A stretch of 23,809 nucleotides of DNA from Phycisphaerae bacterium (GTDB lineage: Bacteria; Planctomycetota; Phycisphaerae; Tepidisphaerales; Tepidisphaeraceae): assembly GCA_030448225.1 (NCBI GenBank), contig JAUJNJ010000092.1:1-23809 (forward strand), given 5' to 3'. The translations under genes and the position numbers were made by a program. Under the pieces are notes generated by a model, which worked only from the letters and a program-made list of their open reading frames with translations, searched no databases and had not been told where the DNA came from. Below are positions 8,044 through 16,822 of the stretch, one piece after another (position 1 is the stretch's first letter; each line of letters begins with the position of its first letter).

Positions 8044-9908
8044 TCACGCGGCCGTCGACGCTGGCCGCCGCAGTTCCGACGTCCGCTTGCCGAGCATCCC
8101 GACCACGCGAGCGAAGTGCTCGCCGAACAGGTTGGCGGACCAGCCGTCGACGCCGGCGCGGGTCCGCGATTCCATGCGCATCTGCAGGAGCATCCGGAGC
8201 CGGCCGACCTCCTGGGCGACCCGCTCGTCCCCCATCGCGACGCGCCGGCCCGCTCGACCGAGTCCTTCTGGGGCGCTTGCTGCCGGGCGTTCTTCATGCC
8301 CGAGCCCTTGAGCTGGACAACCTCGGCCAGGTCCATCGCCGCGATCACCTCGTCGTCGAGGTTCATCACGTACTTGAGGAACCAGCCGATCGACGGCATC
8401 TCGCCGGTCTGCCCGAACGCGTTGGCGAGGTACTGGACGGTCGTCGCGTGCGCCTGCTGGACCTGCGCGCGGATCAATTCGTCGCGCGTGCCCAGCGCGG
8501 GCGGGAAGATCGTGTACCGCAGCGACCGCGGGTCGACGTCGCGGAGCAGGAGGCTCACCCAGTACAGGTGGTTCAGCCCGTGGATGAACTTCAGCTGCAT
8601 CCGGCGGACCTTGCGGGCGAAGACGATGTGCAGGTCCGTGATCACCGACCGCATCGTGTCGCCCTCGTAGCCGAGGTGCGCCTTGGGCGGGCCCAGGCCG
8701 GCGAGGAACTTGTTGAAGAAGTGCAGGAAGTCGGCGATCCGCTCGATGTTGCCGTCGCCCTCCAGCACCGACACGTCCGCGACGCCGTCCTTGTCCCGCC
8801 GCGGGACGTAGATGTCCTCGCCGGGCGGCATCGTGATCCTCTGCTGCCGGAGGTTGCCGTCGTTGTCGATCGTCAGGTGCTTCTTGTGGCGGGCGCCGTA
8901 CTTCTTCAGCCGCGCGTCGATCTCACGCTCGGTGGTGCAGTCGCCGATGTCGACGAGGTGCTTCAGCCGCAGCGCGGCCCGCTCGAGGCGGCGCGTGATC
9001 ATCGCGGCCTCCATGGCCTCGACCTGGATGTAGCTCCGCAGGCACGGCTCGAACACGCTCTCGCCGTAGAAGTCGCCCCACCCGACCTGGTTCATGAAGT
9101 GGACGACCTTCCACGCGGGGAACAGCGCGACCGGCTCGCGCCGGTTCGGCAACACCTGCTTGTAGGCCTGCGCGGGGTCGACCGACCCGTCCTTCTGGTA
9201 GTGGTGGAACATCGTCCGCGCGTGCCGCGGCGCCACCTTGACGACGTCGAGCCGGCCGCCGACGTGGTCGAGGCCCAGCTCGCCGAACTGGTCCCCGTAC
9301 TTCGCGACGCCGCGGAACACCTGCACCTTGCGGTCGGGGGGCAGGAGGTTGTTGTTCACGTTCCAGGCGATGCGCTCGAGCAGCTTGCGGCCGTCCTCGC
9401 CGCCCTTGTGGACCTCGGGCTCGAACCCGCCGGCGTACTTGCCCTCCTCCCCCACCGAGCCGGTCACGCCCAGGTCCGCCCACGCGTCCAGCGCGCTGTG
9501 CGCCTCGGGGCGGGTCTGGTCGATCACGTCGTAGGTGCGGAGCTTGGCCGAGCGGCGCGGGTCGCCGGCGACGAGCGAGCGGTACCAGCCGTTGCTCGAC
9601 GGGTCGGCGAGGTCGTCGTCGACGTCGATCCCCTTCGTGGCGGCGCCGTTGCCGAGCAGGCGGTTGAACGCCAGCACCATCGAGCCGTCCAGCGCCGCGT
9701 CGTTGCCGTCGCGGAACTCGCGCAGGCGGTCGGGCTCGATCCCGACCGACTCGGCCTCGCTGTCGATGCTGCGGCCGGTCGCGGAGTTGCCGGCCGAGTC
9801 GGGCAGGCGGCTCAGGAACCCGCGCAGCCGGGCCACCTTCGCCTCCGGCAGGGCCGACGGCGACGGCCGGCGGCGGCCGGACTTGCGGCGGCGGTTCGGG
9901 TGCTTCAT
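8044..9908 (-). CDS. T4-type (gp20-like) phage portal protein, one frameshift
   Basis: The portal forms the dodecameric ring at the capsid vertex through which DNA is packaged. The protein has the conserved course of T4 gp20-like portals: YDVIDQTRPEAHSALDAWAD near the start, FRGVAKYGDQFGELGLD, NQVGWGDFYGESVFEPCLRS, VEAMEAAMITRRLERAALRL, then RRDKDGVADVSVLEGDGNI, HFFNKFLAGLGPPKAHLGYE and the tail WFLKYVMNLDDEVIAAMDLA. The start at 9908 is supported by GGGGG just upstream and lies 7 bases after the stop of the lipoprotein gene. The raw frame loses sense at about 8240; the correct C-terminus is in another frame (MGDERVAQEVGRLRMLLQMR to the stop at 8044), giving about 620 residues. It is the best-preserved phage gene here. 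Confidence 0.82.
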
Positions 9909-9915
9909 CGCCCCC

Positions 9916-10365
9916 TTAGACGCCCCGCCGGGGCCGCGGCGGCGGGTCGCAGCGGAAGTCGTCGATGCGGTAGGTCGGGGCGCTGGGGACGCCGTGGAAC
10001 ATCGAGACCTTGCGCCGCGCGTAGTAGACGCCCGGCACGCCCAGCGTCGCCCCCCGGCTGTTGCACGGCAGCAGGACGACCGGCCGGTCCGGGTAGAGCA
10101 GCTTCAGCGCCCGCGCGACGTCGGCCATCGGCACCGACCGGCCGACCTTCGGCACCGCGACCCACGTCCCGTCCGGCCGGTAGCCGCCATGCGTGTCGAA
10201 CAGGACCACGTCCGGCCCGAACCGCGCCTCGGCGGCCGCCCGCCACGTCGGCAGCGACCCCGGGACCATCGGGTCCCACCGCACGTCGGCCGGGCCGGGC
10301 TGCGTGCCGGCCGTGCAGGACGCGAGCAGGAGCACCAGCAACGCGACGGCGGTTCGGCGTGCCAT
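9916..10365 (-). CDS. Small predicted lipoprotein in the phage cluster
   Basis: The 149-residue product begins with arginines, a hydrophobic core and a lipobox, ALLVLLLASC, so cleavage and lipidation at C17 is expected. The mature part contains DVVLFDTHGGYRPDGTWVAV and PVVLLPCNSRGATLGVPGVY, a pattern with DTHGG and CNS reminiscent of small alpha/beta folds that survey for hidden or misfolded substrates; I cannot assign a family. It ends RRGV with TAA, and the portal ATG follows after 7 bases. The previous gene ends just upstream of its ATG, so it sits inside the packaging gene cluster. A lipoprotein between terminase and portal could be a superinfection-exclusion or lysogenic-conversion product; that is speculative. 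Confidence 0.7.
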   Translation of the reverse strand: MARRTAVALLVLLLASCTAGTQPGPADVRWDPMVPGSLPTWRAAAEARFGPDVVLFDTHGGYRPDGTWVAVPKVGRSVPMADVARALKLLYPDRPVVLLPCNSRGATLGVPGVYYARRKVSMFHGVPSAPTYRIDDFRCDPPPRPRRGV

Positions 10366-10371
10366 GCCCGG

Positions 10372-11163
10372 CTAGACGCGCGGCGGCGGGCGGTCACGCC
10401 GACCACGTGGCGCCGCCGGCCTCGATCGCCAGCTCGTCCTCGTCGTCGTCGAGGTTCGCCTCGAGCGTCCGCTCGACGGTGCCGCGGACCGGCGCGGCGG
10501 CCAGGCCGGTGCCGACGCGGTCGAGCTTGCCGATCCGCACGGCGATCATCAGGTAGTTGAACGCGTGGAACGCGTGGTCGGGACCCGACTCCTCCCACTT
10601 CCAGTCCTCGCGCCCCTGCCAGACGGTCGGGACGCGGGTCGAGCAGGTCATCTCGCGGACGAACTGCCCGCCGGTCAGGTCGCGCAGGTTCTGCGGCAGC
10701 GCGACGCCGCTGCGGGTCATGAAGCAGTGCTGCACCGCGTCGAGCGTCATCGTCCGCGCGACGGTGACGATCTTCTCGGCCTCGTTGAACCGCAGCTCGA
10801 CGTCGGTCGGGTTCGTCGCGTAGTTGGCCCGCCAGAAGTCGACGTGGTGCCGGGCCGCCGACCGCTGGAACCGCTGGGCGAGCATCGCGTCCGGGCGGCT
10901 GTCGCACAGCGCGGCCCGGACGCGGTACTGCCGCAGGACGTGCAGCGCCTGCACCTCGTCCTCGAGCTTCCCCGCGAACACGAGCCGCACGGTCGGCACG
11001 ACGACCGACGCGCCCGGCGCCTTGACCATGTGGACGTCGCCGACGTGGACGTCCCAGCTGTTCGGGCGGATGTCGATGCCGGCCGCGCGCACGCCGCGGA
11101 CCAGCGCGGGGGCAGGCCCATCGACCCGGCGGGAAGCTCGATGCGGGCGGCGGCGGTCGTCAC
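10372..11163 (-). CDS. Terminase large subunit, nuclease domain (separate ORF, frameshifted)
   Basis: A GTG start at 11163 reads TTAAARIELPAGSMGLPP, then a homopolymer frameshift at about 11108 leads to LVRGVRAAGIDIRPNSWDVH and on to QYRVRAALCDSRPDAML, then QGREDWKWEESGPDHAFHAF followed by NYLMIA. GIDI, the CDSRPDA segment and the PDH-x2-HA-x-NY ending match the RNase H-like nuclease part of GpA/T4-type large terminases, which cuts DNA during headful packaging. The raw stop is TGA at 10394. By analogy with neighbouring gene ends (Val then TAG) the true stop may be TAG at 10372 after one more indel. It has its own start directly after an upstream stop, so the nuclease seems to be a separate protein from the ATPase half. 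Confidence 0.7.
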
Positions 11164-11168
11164 CCCCG

Positions 11169-11512
11169 CTAGACGCCGGCGGCGAAGCGCGGCGGCGGCG
11201 GGAGCCGCCGGGGCGGGCGTGCGCGGCGGCGGCGGCCGCGGCCGGGAGCCGGTGCTCGGGCCGGTGCTCGACGCGGATCTCGACCGTGTCGCCGGCGCGG
11301 AGGTGGCCGTCGTCGTGCTCGACGAGGAACTCGACCTTCAGCTCCACCGTCTGCTTCGCCAGCTCGGACTCGGCCAGCCAGAGCATCGCCGAGCGGAGGC
11401 CCGCGGAGACGAGGCGCCTGTTTTCTCGAGGGGGGTCGTCGGGGACGCCGTGGGAGTCGTGGGAGTCGTCATGGGGGCGGATCGTAGGCGACGGCGGGCG
11501 GGCGGTCGTCAC
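11169..11512 (-). CDS. Small unknown protein between the two terminase halves
   Basis: GTG at 11512 follows AAGGGGAC and reads TTARPPSPTIRPHDDSHDSH, later AMLWLAESELAKQTVELKVE and FLVEHDDGHLRAGDTVEIRV. After a GC-rich indel near 11200 it would end FAAGV and TAG at 11171-11169, giving about 113 residues. The VELKVEFLVEHDDGHLRAGDTV segment looks like a small beta-rich domain. I do not recognise a family. Its position, exactly between the ATPase and nuclease ORFs of the terminase, is unusual. It may be an insertion that split the gene or an accessory packaging protein. Confidence 0.45.
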
Positions 11513-11529
11513 GGTCGCCCGCGTCCCCT

Positions 11530-12960
11530 TCACGCGGCCTCGATCTTGCGCCACTCCATCTGCGAGCACGGGACGAACTTGAACGCCGGGACGTGCGTGT
11601 TCGCCTGCTCGGTCATCGCCAGCAGCATCTCGGCGCTGAGCCCCGAACCCTCGACGTCGAACGCCTCGCCCATCTGGTTGTTGACGAACTTCGCCCGGTG
11701 GTTCGGGTTGTGCCGCGCGGACAGGTACCGGCGGAACAGCGCTCGAGCCGCACGTTCACGTTGTAGAGGTTCGAGGCTGGTACCCGTGCCGCGGGTGGCC
11801 GGCGTTCGTCGGGATCGCCGACGCCCTGCCGGCTCCAGGCGGTTCATCGGCCGGTGGCACTCCGCAGCCGGCCGCATGTCCGCCTCTCGGACGGGATCGG
11901 GTCGCCGCTGGCGCGACCTTCGGCCGGTACTCCTCGTCGCGCGGGACGCACGAGATGATGCCGCCGGTCTCGTTCGTCCGCTCGTACACGACGTGCGTCC
12001 GCCACTCGAGGACCTGCTCGAGCTTGCACGTCGGGCACAGGACGTGCCAGTGCCGGCGGTCGGACGTCTGGAAAACTACCAGTCGAGGTTCTGGTTCGTC
12101 TCGCTCCCCTTCAGCCGCGGGTTGCCGACGATGTTCTTCAGCCGCCAGGGCAGGCCGCTCAGGCGGTCGTCGACCATCTGGAGGTTGTCCTTGGTTGCAG
12201 TCCTGGTGCTCGTCGACGTCGACCTTGTCCATCGCGTGCGTGCTGAAGTCGCGCTCGAGCTGGCGCACACGAACGTGATCGACCCGCGGCCGAACTGCTT
12301 GATGATCGCGGCGGCGTCGCGGCCCTCGTCGGCGCCGCCCGCTCATCGCCCGGTACATCGGGACCGACGCGAACGCCGGGTTGATCCGCCCCGCCATGAA
12401 CTGCAGCCGCTTCTGCTGTGGCGATGACCAAAGACGTGCAGGCCCAGCGGCCGAGGCGGCGGCGTCGCAAGTAGAAATTCAGACTTCCCCATTGCGTGGA
12501 GCCCATGATCGTGCATTCGAGGGCCTCGTCGCGGTAGATCGCCTCCTGGTAGGGGTAGTCGTCGAAGTTCAGGCCTGCCCGTCGCGCAGCCGGTGGATCC
12601 GCCGGGCGATCTCCCAGCGGTAGCGCGCGACCTCGGCCGCCTTGTCCGCCCGCGGCCTCGCGCAGCAGCTCCTCCTGCTGCTCGCGGGCCAGCAGCGGGT
12701 CGAGCAGGTCCAGCGACGGCGGCGGCGCGTCGCCGACGACGATCTCCCCCGCCGCCGCCGCCCGGGCTCGGCCCCACGCCTCGGCCTCCCCCGCCGCGAT
12801 CATCGCATCGACGTCGTCGAGCGGCGACGCCGCCGGCGGCGGCGGCGCGACGACGACCGGCTGATCGGGCTGGGGCGCGGGCGCGGCGGCGGCCTTCGGG
12901 GCAGTCGCCGCGGGCGTCTTTCTTGTTTTGCGGAGGGTGGTCGGTCGCGTGGCCCGCCAC
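11530..12960 (-). CDS. Terminase large subunit, ATPase domain (several frameshifts)
   Basis: GTG at 12960 follows the previous stop after one base. The N-terminus reads AGHATDHPPQNKKDARG, followed by an acidic low-complexity stretch. After GLNFDDYPYQEAIYRDEALE the Walker A region becomes clear only when one missing G is allowed: TIMGSTQWGKSEF at about 12487-12525. The QWGKSE form is typical of GpA-like terminases. Farther on, VVFQTSDRRHWHVLCPTCKL and EQVLEWRTHVVYERTNETGG give the zinc-binding region with C-P-x-C and a later cysteine. RAKFVNNQMGEAFDVEGSGL leads to the stop at 11530. At least five indels are needed. The protein would power DNA translocation into the prohead. Its stop precedes any nuclease motif, so the nuclease is on the separate ORF ending near 10.4 kb. 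Confidence 0.65.
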
Positions 12961-12961
12961 G

Positions 12962-13657
12962 CTAGACGTTCAGCTCGGCCCGGCCGGCGCGGGCGCGGGG
13001 TCGATGGGTTCCCCTACGGGCCGTTCCAGCGCGTCGCCGAGGTCGGGCTGGTCGACGCGGCCGTAGTCGCGCTTGCGCCTGCTTGGTCGTACAGCACCAC
13101 GTCGCTGCGATGCCGGACCGACGCCACGATCTCCCCCCGCCGCTCGCAGGTACCGTCATCGGACTCGCCGTCGCCGCCGCCGCCGTCCTCGCCCGCGGCG
13201 GCCGCCCAGTCGTCCATTGTCGGGAGCAGCGGCGGCAGCCCCTGCGCGTCCGTCGACGGCCGACTCGATCTGGTCGTCGAGGTTCTGCCGGTAGATGTCG
13301 AACGCGACCTGCCCGATCTGCCGCTCGACCGTCTTGGACGCGACGCGGACCGAGTGGAGCCAGCAGTGCGTCAGCTCGTGGACCAGCGCGTGGCGGCAGC
13401 TTCGCCTCCGTCGGCGTCGAAGAACGCGGGGAAGATCGTGATCTCGCCGACCCGCCGGCCGTCGGTGTTGAAGATGCGGCACAGGTCGTCGCCGTCGTGG
13501 TGGTCGACGACGAGGCGGAACTGCCAGTCGCGCAGGCGGACCGAGTCGGCCAGGAACCGCACGTAGCCGCGGAGCACGAGAGCTCCGCCCCCGTGGTCGA
13601 ACCCCCCTCGCCCGAGACGACGTCGAACGCTTTGACCATCAGGCCGGGCAACTTCAC
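12962..13657 (-). CDS. HELTH zinc metallopeptidase-like protein (frameshifted)
   Basis: GTG at 13657 overlaps the previous stop as GTGA. Frames join as KLPGLMVKAFDVVSGEGG, LVLRGYVRFLADSVRLRDWQ, FRLVVDHHDGDDLCRIFNTD, then HALVHELTHCWLHSVRVASK and QVAFDIYRQNLDDQIESAVD, ending RAELNV and TAG at 12964-12962. HELTH (13366-13380) is a standard HExxH zinc-binding motif, and the helix after it fits a minimal metallopeptidase. The third ligand is not obvious. At least three indels occur. It sits directly upstream of the terminase in the same direction. Possible roles are prohead maturation, lysis or processing of a host protein. No close family name comes to mind. Confidence 0.55.
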   Translation of the reverse strand: MKLPGLMVKAFDVVSGEGGSTTGAELSCSAATCGSWPTRSACATGSSASSSTTTTATTCAASSTPTAGGSARSRSSPRSSTPTEAKLPPRAGPRADALLAPLGPRRVQDGRAADRAGRVRHLPAEPRRPDRVGRRRTRRGCRRCSRQWTTGRPPRARTAAAATASPMTVPASGGGRSWRRSGIAATWCCTTKQAQARLRPRRPARPRRRAGTARRGTHRPRARAGRAELNV

Positions 13658-14689
13658 GCCTCCCACACCGGAAGGACTCGACCGCCCGCGCGCCGTTCGC
13701 CCCCGTCCGTCGCCGCCGCCGCCGCACCCCCTGCTGCTCCTGTTGCCGCCGCTGGATCTCGAGCAGCAGCGCCGCACACCTTGCGCGTGCCGGCGCATCC
13801 TTCAGCCCCTTGGCGGCGACCGCGCGGACCGTCGTGGTCTCGCCCTCGGCCGCCGGCTTGTTCAGTTCGAGATCGTCCCCACGACGTCGTCGCCGCCGCC
13901 GCCGATCTCGGCCAGGCCCAGCAGCGCGTCCATCGCGCGTTGATCGACACGCGCAGCCGGTCGATGCCCGGCAGCGGGTCGGGGTCGATCACCTTCTCCT
14001 TGAACGGGCGGCGGACGACCTTCGTCGTCCGTCCGGCTGCGCTGGCTCCTCCATCTTGTAGGTCATCTCGCCGCTTCGGCTGGAACGCGCGGGTCATCAC
14101 CATGCGGCGCAGGACCTTGTACCGCTGGAGGAGAGTCGCTTTTGGACCTCGGCGGACGCGTAGTCCGTCGCGGGTCGCCAGCTCGAGGTGCGCGGGCGCA
14201 CGATCTCGGCCGCGGCCTCGGCATCGGCGGCAGGTCGTCGTCCTCGGCGGCGTCGGACGGCCGGCGCAGGCCGAACCGCTTGACCGTCGCGTCCACGACC
14301 TCGTCGAAGCCCGCCCACGGCCGCCCGACCTCGCCGGGCTCGAGCTGGAGGTCGCGATCCGCTCGATCACCCGACACGCGGTCGGTCATCTCGGCCCAGC
14401 TCGGCCAGGACGGCGGCGGCGGCGTCGTCGGTCGTCGCCAGGTCAGACACCACGGGCACCCCCCGCCGCAGGCGCAGGGCCACCCACGTGACCAGCCCGC
14501 AGAACGCGGCGCTTGCACACGGCGGCCGGGACCGCGCCGGTCGCGGAGAGTGCGTGCCCATGCCCAGCAGCGCGTCCCAGTTCAGCAGCAGGTGGCCGGC
14601 GCGTCGACCGCGCGCCGCCCACGCTGACCCGGTACTACGCGTCGGGCTGAGCGCGGTGGCAAGCCGAGATCTGGATCGCGGTACCACAT
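13654..14689 (-). CDS. Unknown packaging-cluster gene(s), possible small terminase, frameshifted
   Basis: After the TAG at 14700-14702, an ATG at 14689 opens MWYRDPDLG. Frames then give CGLVTWVALRLRRGVPVVSD and LATTDDAAAAVLAELG. MTDRVSGDRADRDLQLEPGE starts near 14387 and continues to FDEVVDATVKRFGLRRPSDA, VLRRMVMTRAFQPKRR, RRPFKEKVIDPDPLPGIDRL, VRAVAAKGLKDAPARARCAA and LLLEIQRRQQEQQG, ending VLPVWEA and TGA at 13654. It may be one gene of about 340 residues or two overlapping genes with a boundary near 14390. The Gln-rich helical C-terminus and position two genes before the terminase ATPase would suit a small terminase subunit, but no diagnostic motif is visible. Confidence 0.35.
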
Positions 14690-14699
14690 CCGACTGGTT

Positions 14700-15048
14700 C
14701 TAGACGGGGCGGGGGAGCCCACCGCCGCGCGCGCAGACCGCCATCATAACGAACGGTGCGGCGAATTGCGGGTTGGGGCCGTCAGGCTCATACAGGGCAT
14801 CGTCCAGGTCGCAGGGAGCGCGGGCGTGCTGGAGCCGCCGCGGCATGACACACCGGCGTCGAGGAGTCGGCCAGACGCAGCTCGTCGGGCGGGCACCGCA
14901 GGGCGTGCAACCCGCGCTGATGCCGCGGGTCATGCGCGACCTCGAACCGCGAGACGTTGGCCTTCCACGGTCCAGTCGTAGGGCCTGTTTGGTCCAGGCC
15001 GGCATGTTCGGACCTTCGAGCTTGGCGCGGACCGAACAGGATCGCCAT
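14700..15048 (-). CDS. Unknown phage-cluster protein (frameshifted)
   Basis: An ATG at 15048 with AAGGTG seven bases upstream reads MAILFGPRQARRSEHAGLDQ, WKANVSRFEVAHDPRHQRGL and HALRCPPDELRLADSSTPVC. After a frameshift near 14830 it reads LDDALYEPDGPNPQFAAPFV and MMAVCARGGGLPRPV, with TAG at 14702-14700. The length is about 115 residues. The H/C-containing middle segment could bind a metal, but spacing does not match a family I know. It ends in Val-TAG like its neighbours and the next gene begins about 10 bases later. Confidence 0.4.
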
Positions 15049-15201
15049 CGCAGTCACCTTCGTCGCTTCGACCCGCTTGCTCCGTCAGCGCGCGGCCGCG
15101 GGAAACTACCGGCGACGCTGCTCGCGGACGGCCGGGAGCGGCGTCGGCGGCGCGGGCCGGCGGCCGGCGCTTCAGCCTCGACGACGTACGCGCGGACCAC
15201 G

Positions 15202-15363
15202 TCAGCGGTCGACCCGCGTCTCCTTCTCGTGCCGCGGCGGGTCGCCGCTCACGCGGTACTCCGCCCCGCCGAGCACGTAGGTCGACCCGGCGTCGGGCTT
15301 GTGGTCGAACTGCTCGGCGGCCATGACGACCGCCCCGCCGGCGTCCACGAATTTCACGAACAT
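15202..15363 (-). CDS. Small unknown phage protein
   Basis: Three in-frame ATGs occur (15390, 15375, 15363). The last is preferred because GGAGGT lies four bases before it. It reads MFVKFVDAGGAVVMAAEQFD, HKPDAGSTYVLGGAEYRVSG and DPPRHEKETRVDR, a compact beta-rich sequence of 53 residues. The raw stop at 15202 may be an artefact: another frame continues with DVVRAYVVEAEAPAAGPRRR, which looks like a natural C-terminal extension. No family recognised. Confidence 0.5.
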   Translation of the reverse strand: MFVKFVDAGGAVVMAAEQFDHKPDAGSTYVLGGAEYRVSGDPPRHEKETRVDR

Positions 15364-15441
15364 CGACACCTCCATCGCGTGCCCCCCCATCGGACGGCGC
15401 GGAGAAGTATCACGGACGATGCGCGGCGAGATGCCCGGTTG

Positions 15442-15805
15442 TCACGCGCCGGGCTGTCGGAGCAGCAGACGCCACGTCTTGCGCGACCGCGTGGATGATG
15501 ACGCGGGACGTTGTAGCGGCGGGCCAGTTCGCGGGTCCGTCCCGGACGCCGCAAGCGACCGGATGCCCCCACGCCCTGCTCGTTCAGCTTCGCCCCGTGG
15601 GTGCGCTGACCGCGGTAGAACGGCACCCGGCCCTTTCGCGCGGCGTCCCTGGGGTGCCGCCCGGCGTGGCGAGGAAGACGTGCCCAGGGTTGCAGCACCG
15701 ACGGTTGTCACAGGAATGGCATACGACCACCTTCGTTGGGATAACGCCCCTCGACGGGGTGTAATACAGACGGTGCGCAAGCCAGTACCGCCCGTCGAAA
15801 AACAC
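15442..15805 (-). CDS. HNH endonuclease with C-terminal helix-turn-helix (frameshifted)
   Basis: The first frame reads VFFDGRYWLAHRLYYTPSRG, VVVCHSCDNRRCCNPGHVFL and ATPGG. The C-H-x-C-D-N-x2-C-x-N-P-x-H-V/L-F core is the signature of phage HNH homing endonucleases. Later frames give GRVPFYRGQRTHGAKLNEQG, then GRTRELARRYNV and IIHAVAQDV, ending WRLLLRQPGA at TGA 15442. The C-terminal part is the usual DNA-recognition helix-turn-helix of this family. The N-terminus is uncertain: an in-frame TAA at 15827-15829 precedes GRVFFDG, though RLDSYG just after it looks like homologous sequence, so a start before an indel near 15830-15960 is possible. Free-standing HNH genes of this kind often lie near packaging genes they help or invade. 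Confidence 0.65.
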
Positions 15806-15969
15806 GCGGCCGTAGCTGTCGAGACGTTAACCTTCGAATCCCCTCAGCCGGTATGCTGCACGACGCGGACGAACGCCCGGAGTTGATGAGGACGGAACGG
15901 CCCCGCCGCCTCGCGCGGCAGGTCGCGGCGATGGAATTGCTGCGTCGAATAAGTGAGTTCGCCACCCGG

Positions 15970-15990
15970 ACCACCTGCCTTTCAGGTGGT
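15970..15990. repeat. Perfect 8-bp inverted repeat (hairpin)
   Basis: ACCACCTG (15970-15977) and CAGGTGGT (15983-15990) flank a five-base loop CCTTT, followed by TT. It lies between the minus-strand HNH gene and the plus-strand parA gene. It could be an operator in the divergent promoter region or a short terminator, though only two T follow. Confidence 0.5.
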
Positions 15991-16042
15991 TTCGTCGGGA
16001 CGGGCCGATGTGGTGTGATGGCACCGCGTCGGCCCGACTTGC

Positions 16043-16078
16043 TTGGTAGAAATCACCATGCGTGCTACCAATCTACCA
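16043..16078. promoter_or_regulatory. Repeated TGGTAG/CTACCA operator-like elements upstream of parA
   Basis: TTGGTAG (16043-16049) and CTACCAA (16065-16071) form a perfect 7-bp inverted repeat with a 15-base spacer. A further CTACCA follows at 16073-16078 in direct orientation, three copies of one hexamer in 36 bases. They lie 84-119 bases upstream of the parA ATG, where partition operons usually carry an autoregulatory operator and sometimes the centromere. The repeats are visible; binding by the ParA partner is inferred. Confidence 0.5.
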
Positions 16079-16161
16079 CGCACCCGCGCTTCCCGCCGCC
16101 GTCCCGCCCGACCGTCGCGGCTCAAGTTTCCGGGCCCGCGCCCGGCCGTCCGCTGTGCTTC

Positions 16162-16822
16162 ATGGCGAACGCGACTCTCATCGGGCTGATCAACCAGAAG
16201 GGCGGGGTGGAAGACCACGCTCGCGGTGCACCTGGTGTGCTGGCTCGCCGACCGCGGGCTCAACGTGGCCGTCGTCGACGCGGACGGGCGAGGGCGACCG
16301 CGACGTGGATCGGCAGCCGCCCCCGACCATCCGCGTGGTGAAGGCGGTGGGGGCTCAGACGATCGCCGACGCGGTCGCGGCTGCTGCACTTCCGCACATG
16401 GATCGATCGTGGCCGACGGCCCGCCGGGGTTGGAGGGAAGTCGCGGGAACTGATCCGCCACGCGGACCTGATCCTCATGCCGGCGGGCCCGTCGATCCTC
16501 GACATGCGCGGCACGATGCAGGCGATCAAGGTAATCGAGCAGATCAACCGATTGAGGAGGGCGAGCCCGGCGCCGCGGCCGACATGCTCGTCGTGCTGAA
16601 CAAGCGGCAGCCGGGCGTGCGGCAGTCCTCGATGGCCGAGGCGACGATCGCCGCCACCAGGGTACTCCGCGCGGGCCTGGTCGGCCTGCGGACCGCGTTC
16701 GCCGACGCGTCGTTGCAGGGCGACCGTCACCCGGAGCGCGCGGCGGTCGCCAAGCCGGTCGCGGGGCACAAGCAGGCCGCCGAGGACCTGGACGCACTTT
16801 TCAAAGAGGTACTACCGAATGA
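16162..16822 (+). CDS. parA: ParA-family partition ATPase (frameshifted)
   Basis: ATG at 16162 reads MANATLIGLINQKGG. After a two-base loss inside the P-loop the next frame continues KTTLAVHLVCWLADRGLNVA and VVDADG. The sequence thus restores KGGVGKTT, the deviant Walker A of ParA/MinD proteins, and the VDAD Walker A' region. Further frames give RELIRHADLILMPAGPSILD and MRGTMQAIKVIEQINRL, then DMLVVLNKRQPGVRQSSMAE, with the nucleotide-binding LNKR near the end and HKQAAEDLDALFKEV at the C-terminus. A stop overlapping the next start as ATGA at 16819-16822 is likely. At least three indels are present. ParA would distribute low-copy DNA at division, so this implies that the element replicates, or once replicated, as a plasmid or phage-plasmid. 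Confidence 0.75.

Noticed and set aside
7743..10556. A 937-codon plus-strand open frame
   Set aside because: It lies antisense to the portal, lipoprotein and terminase genes, is full of Arg/Pro/Val/Ala typical of a GC-rich shadow frame, and has no recognisable domain. The opposite strand encodes a clear portal.
10565..12427. A 620-codon plus-strand open frame
   Set aside because: It is the mirror frame of the terminase genes, with low-complexity Arg/Gly/Pro content and no motifs.
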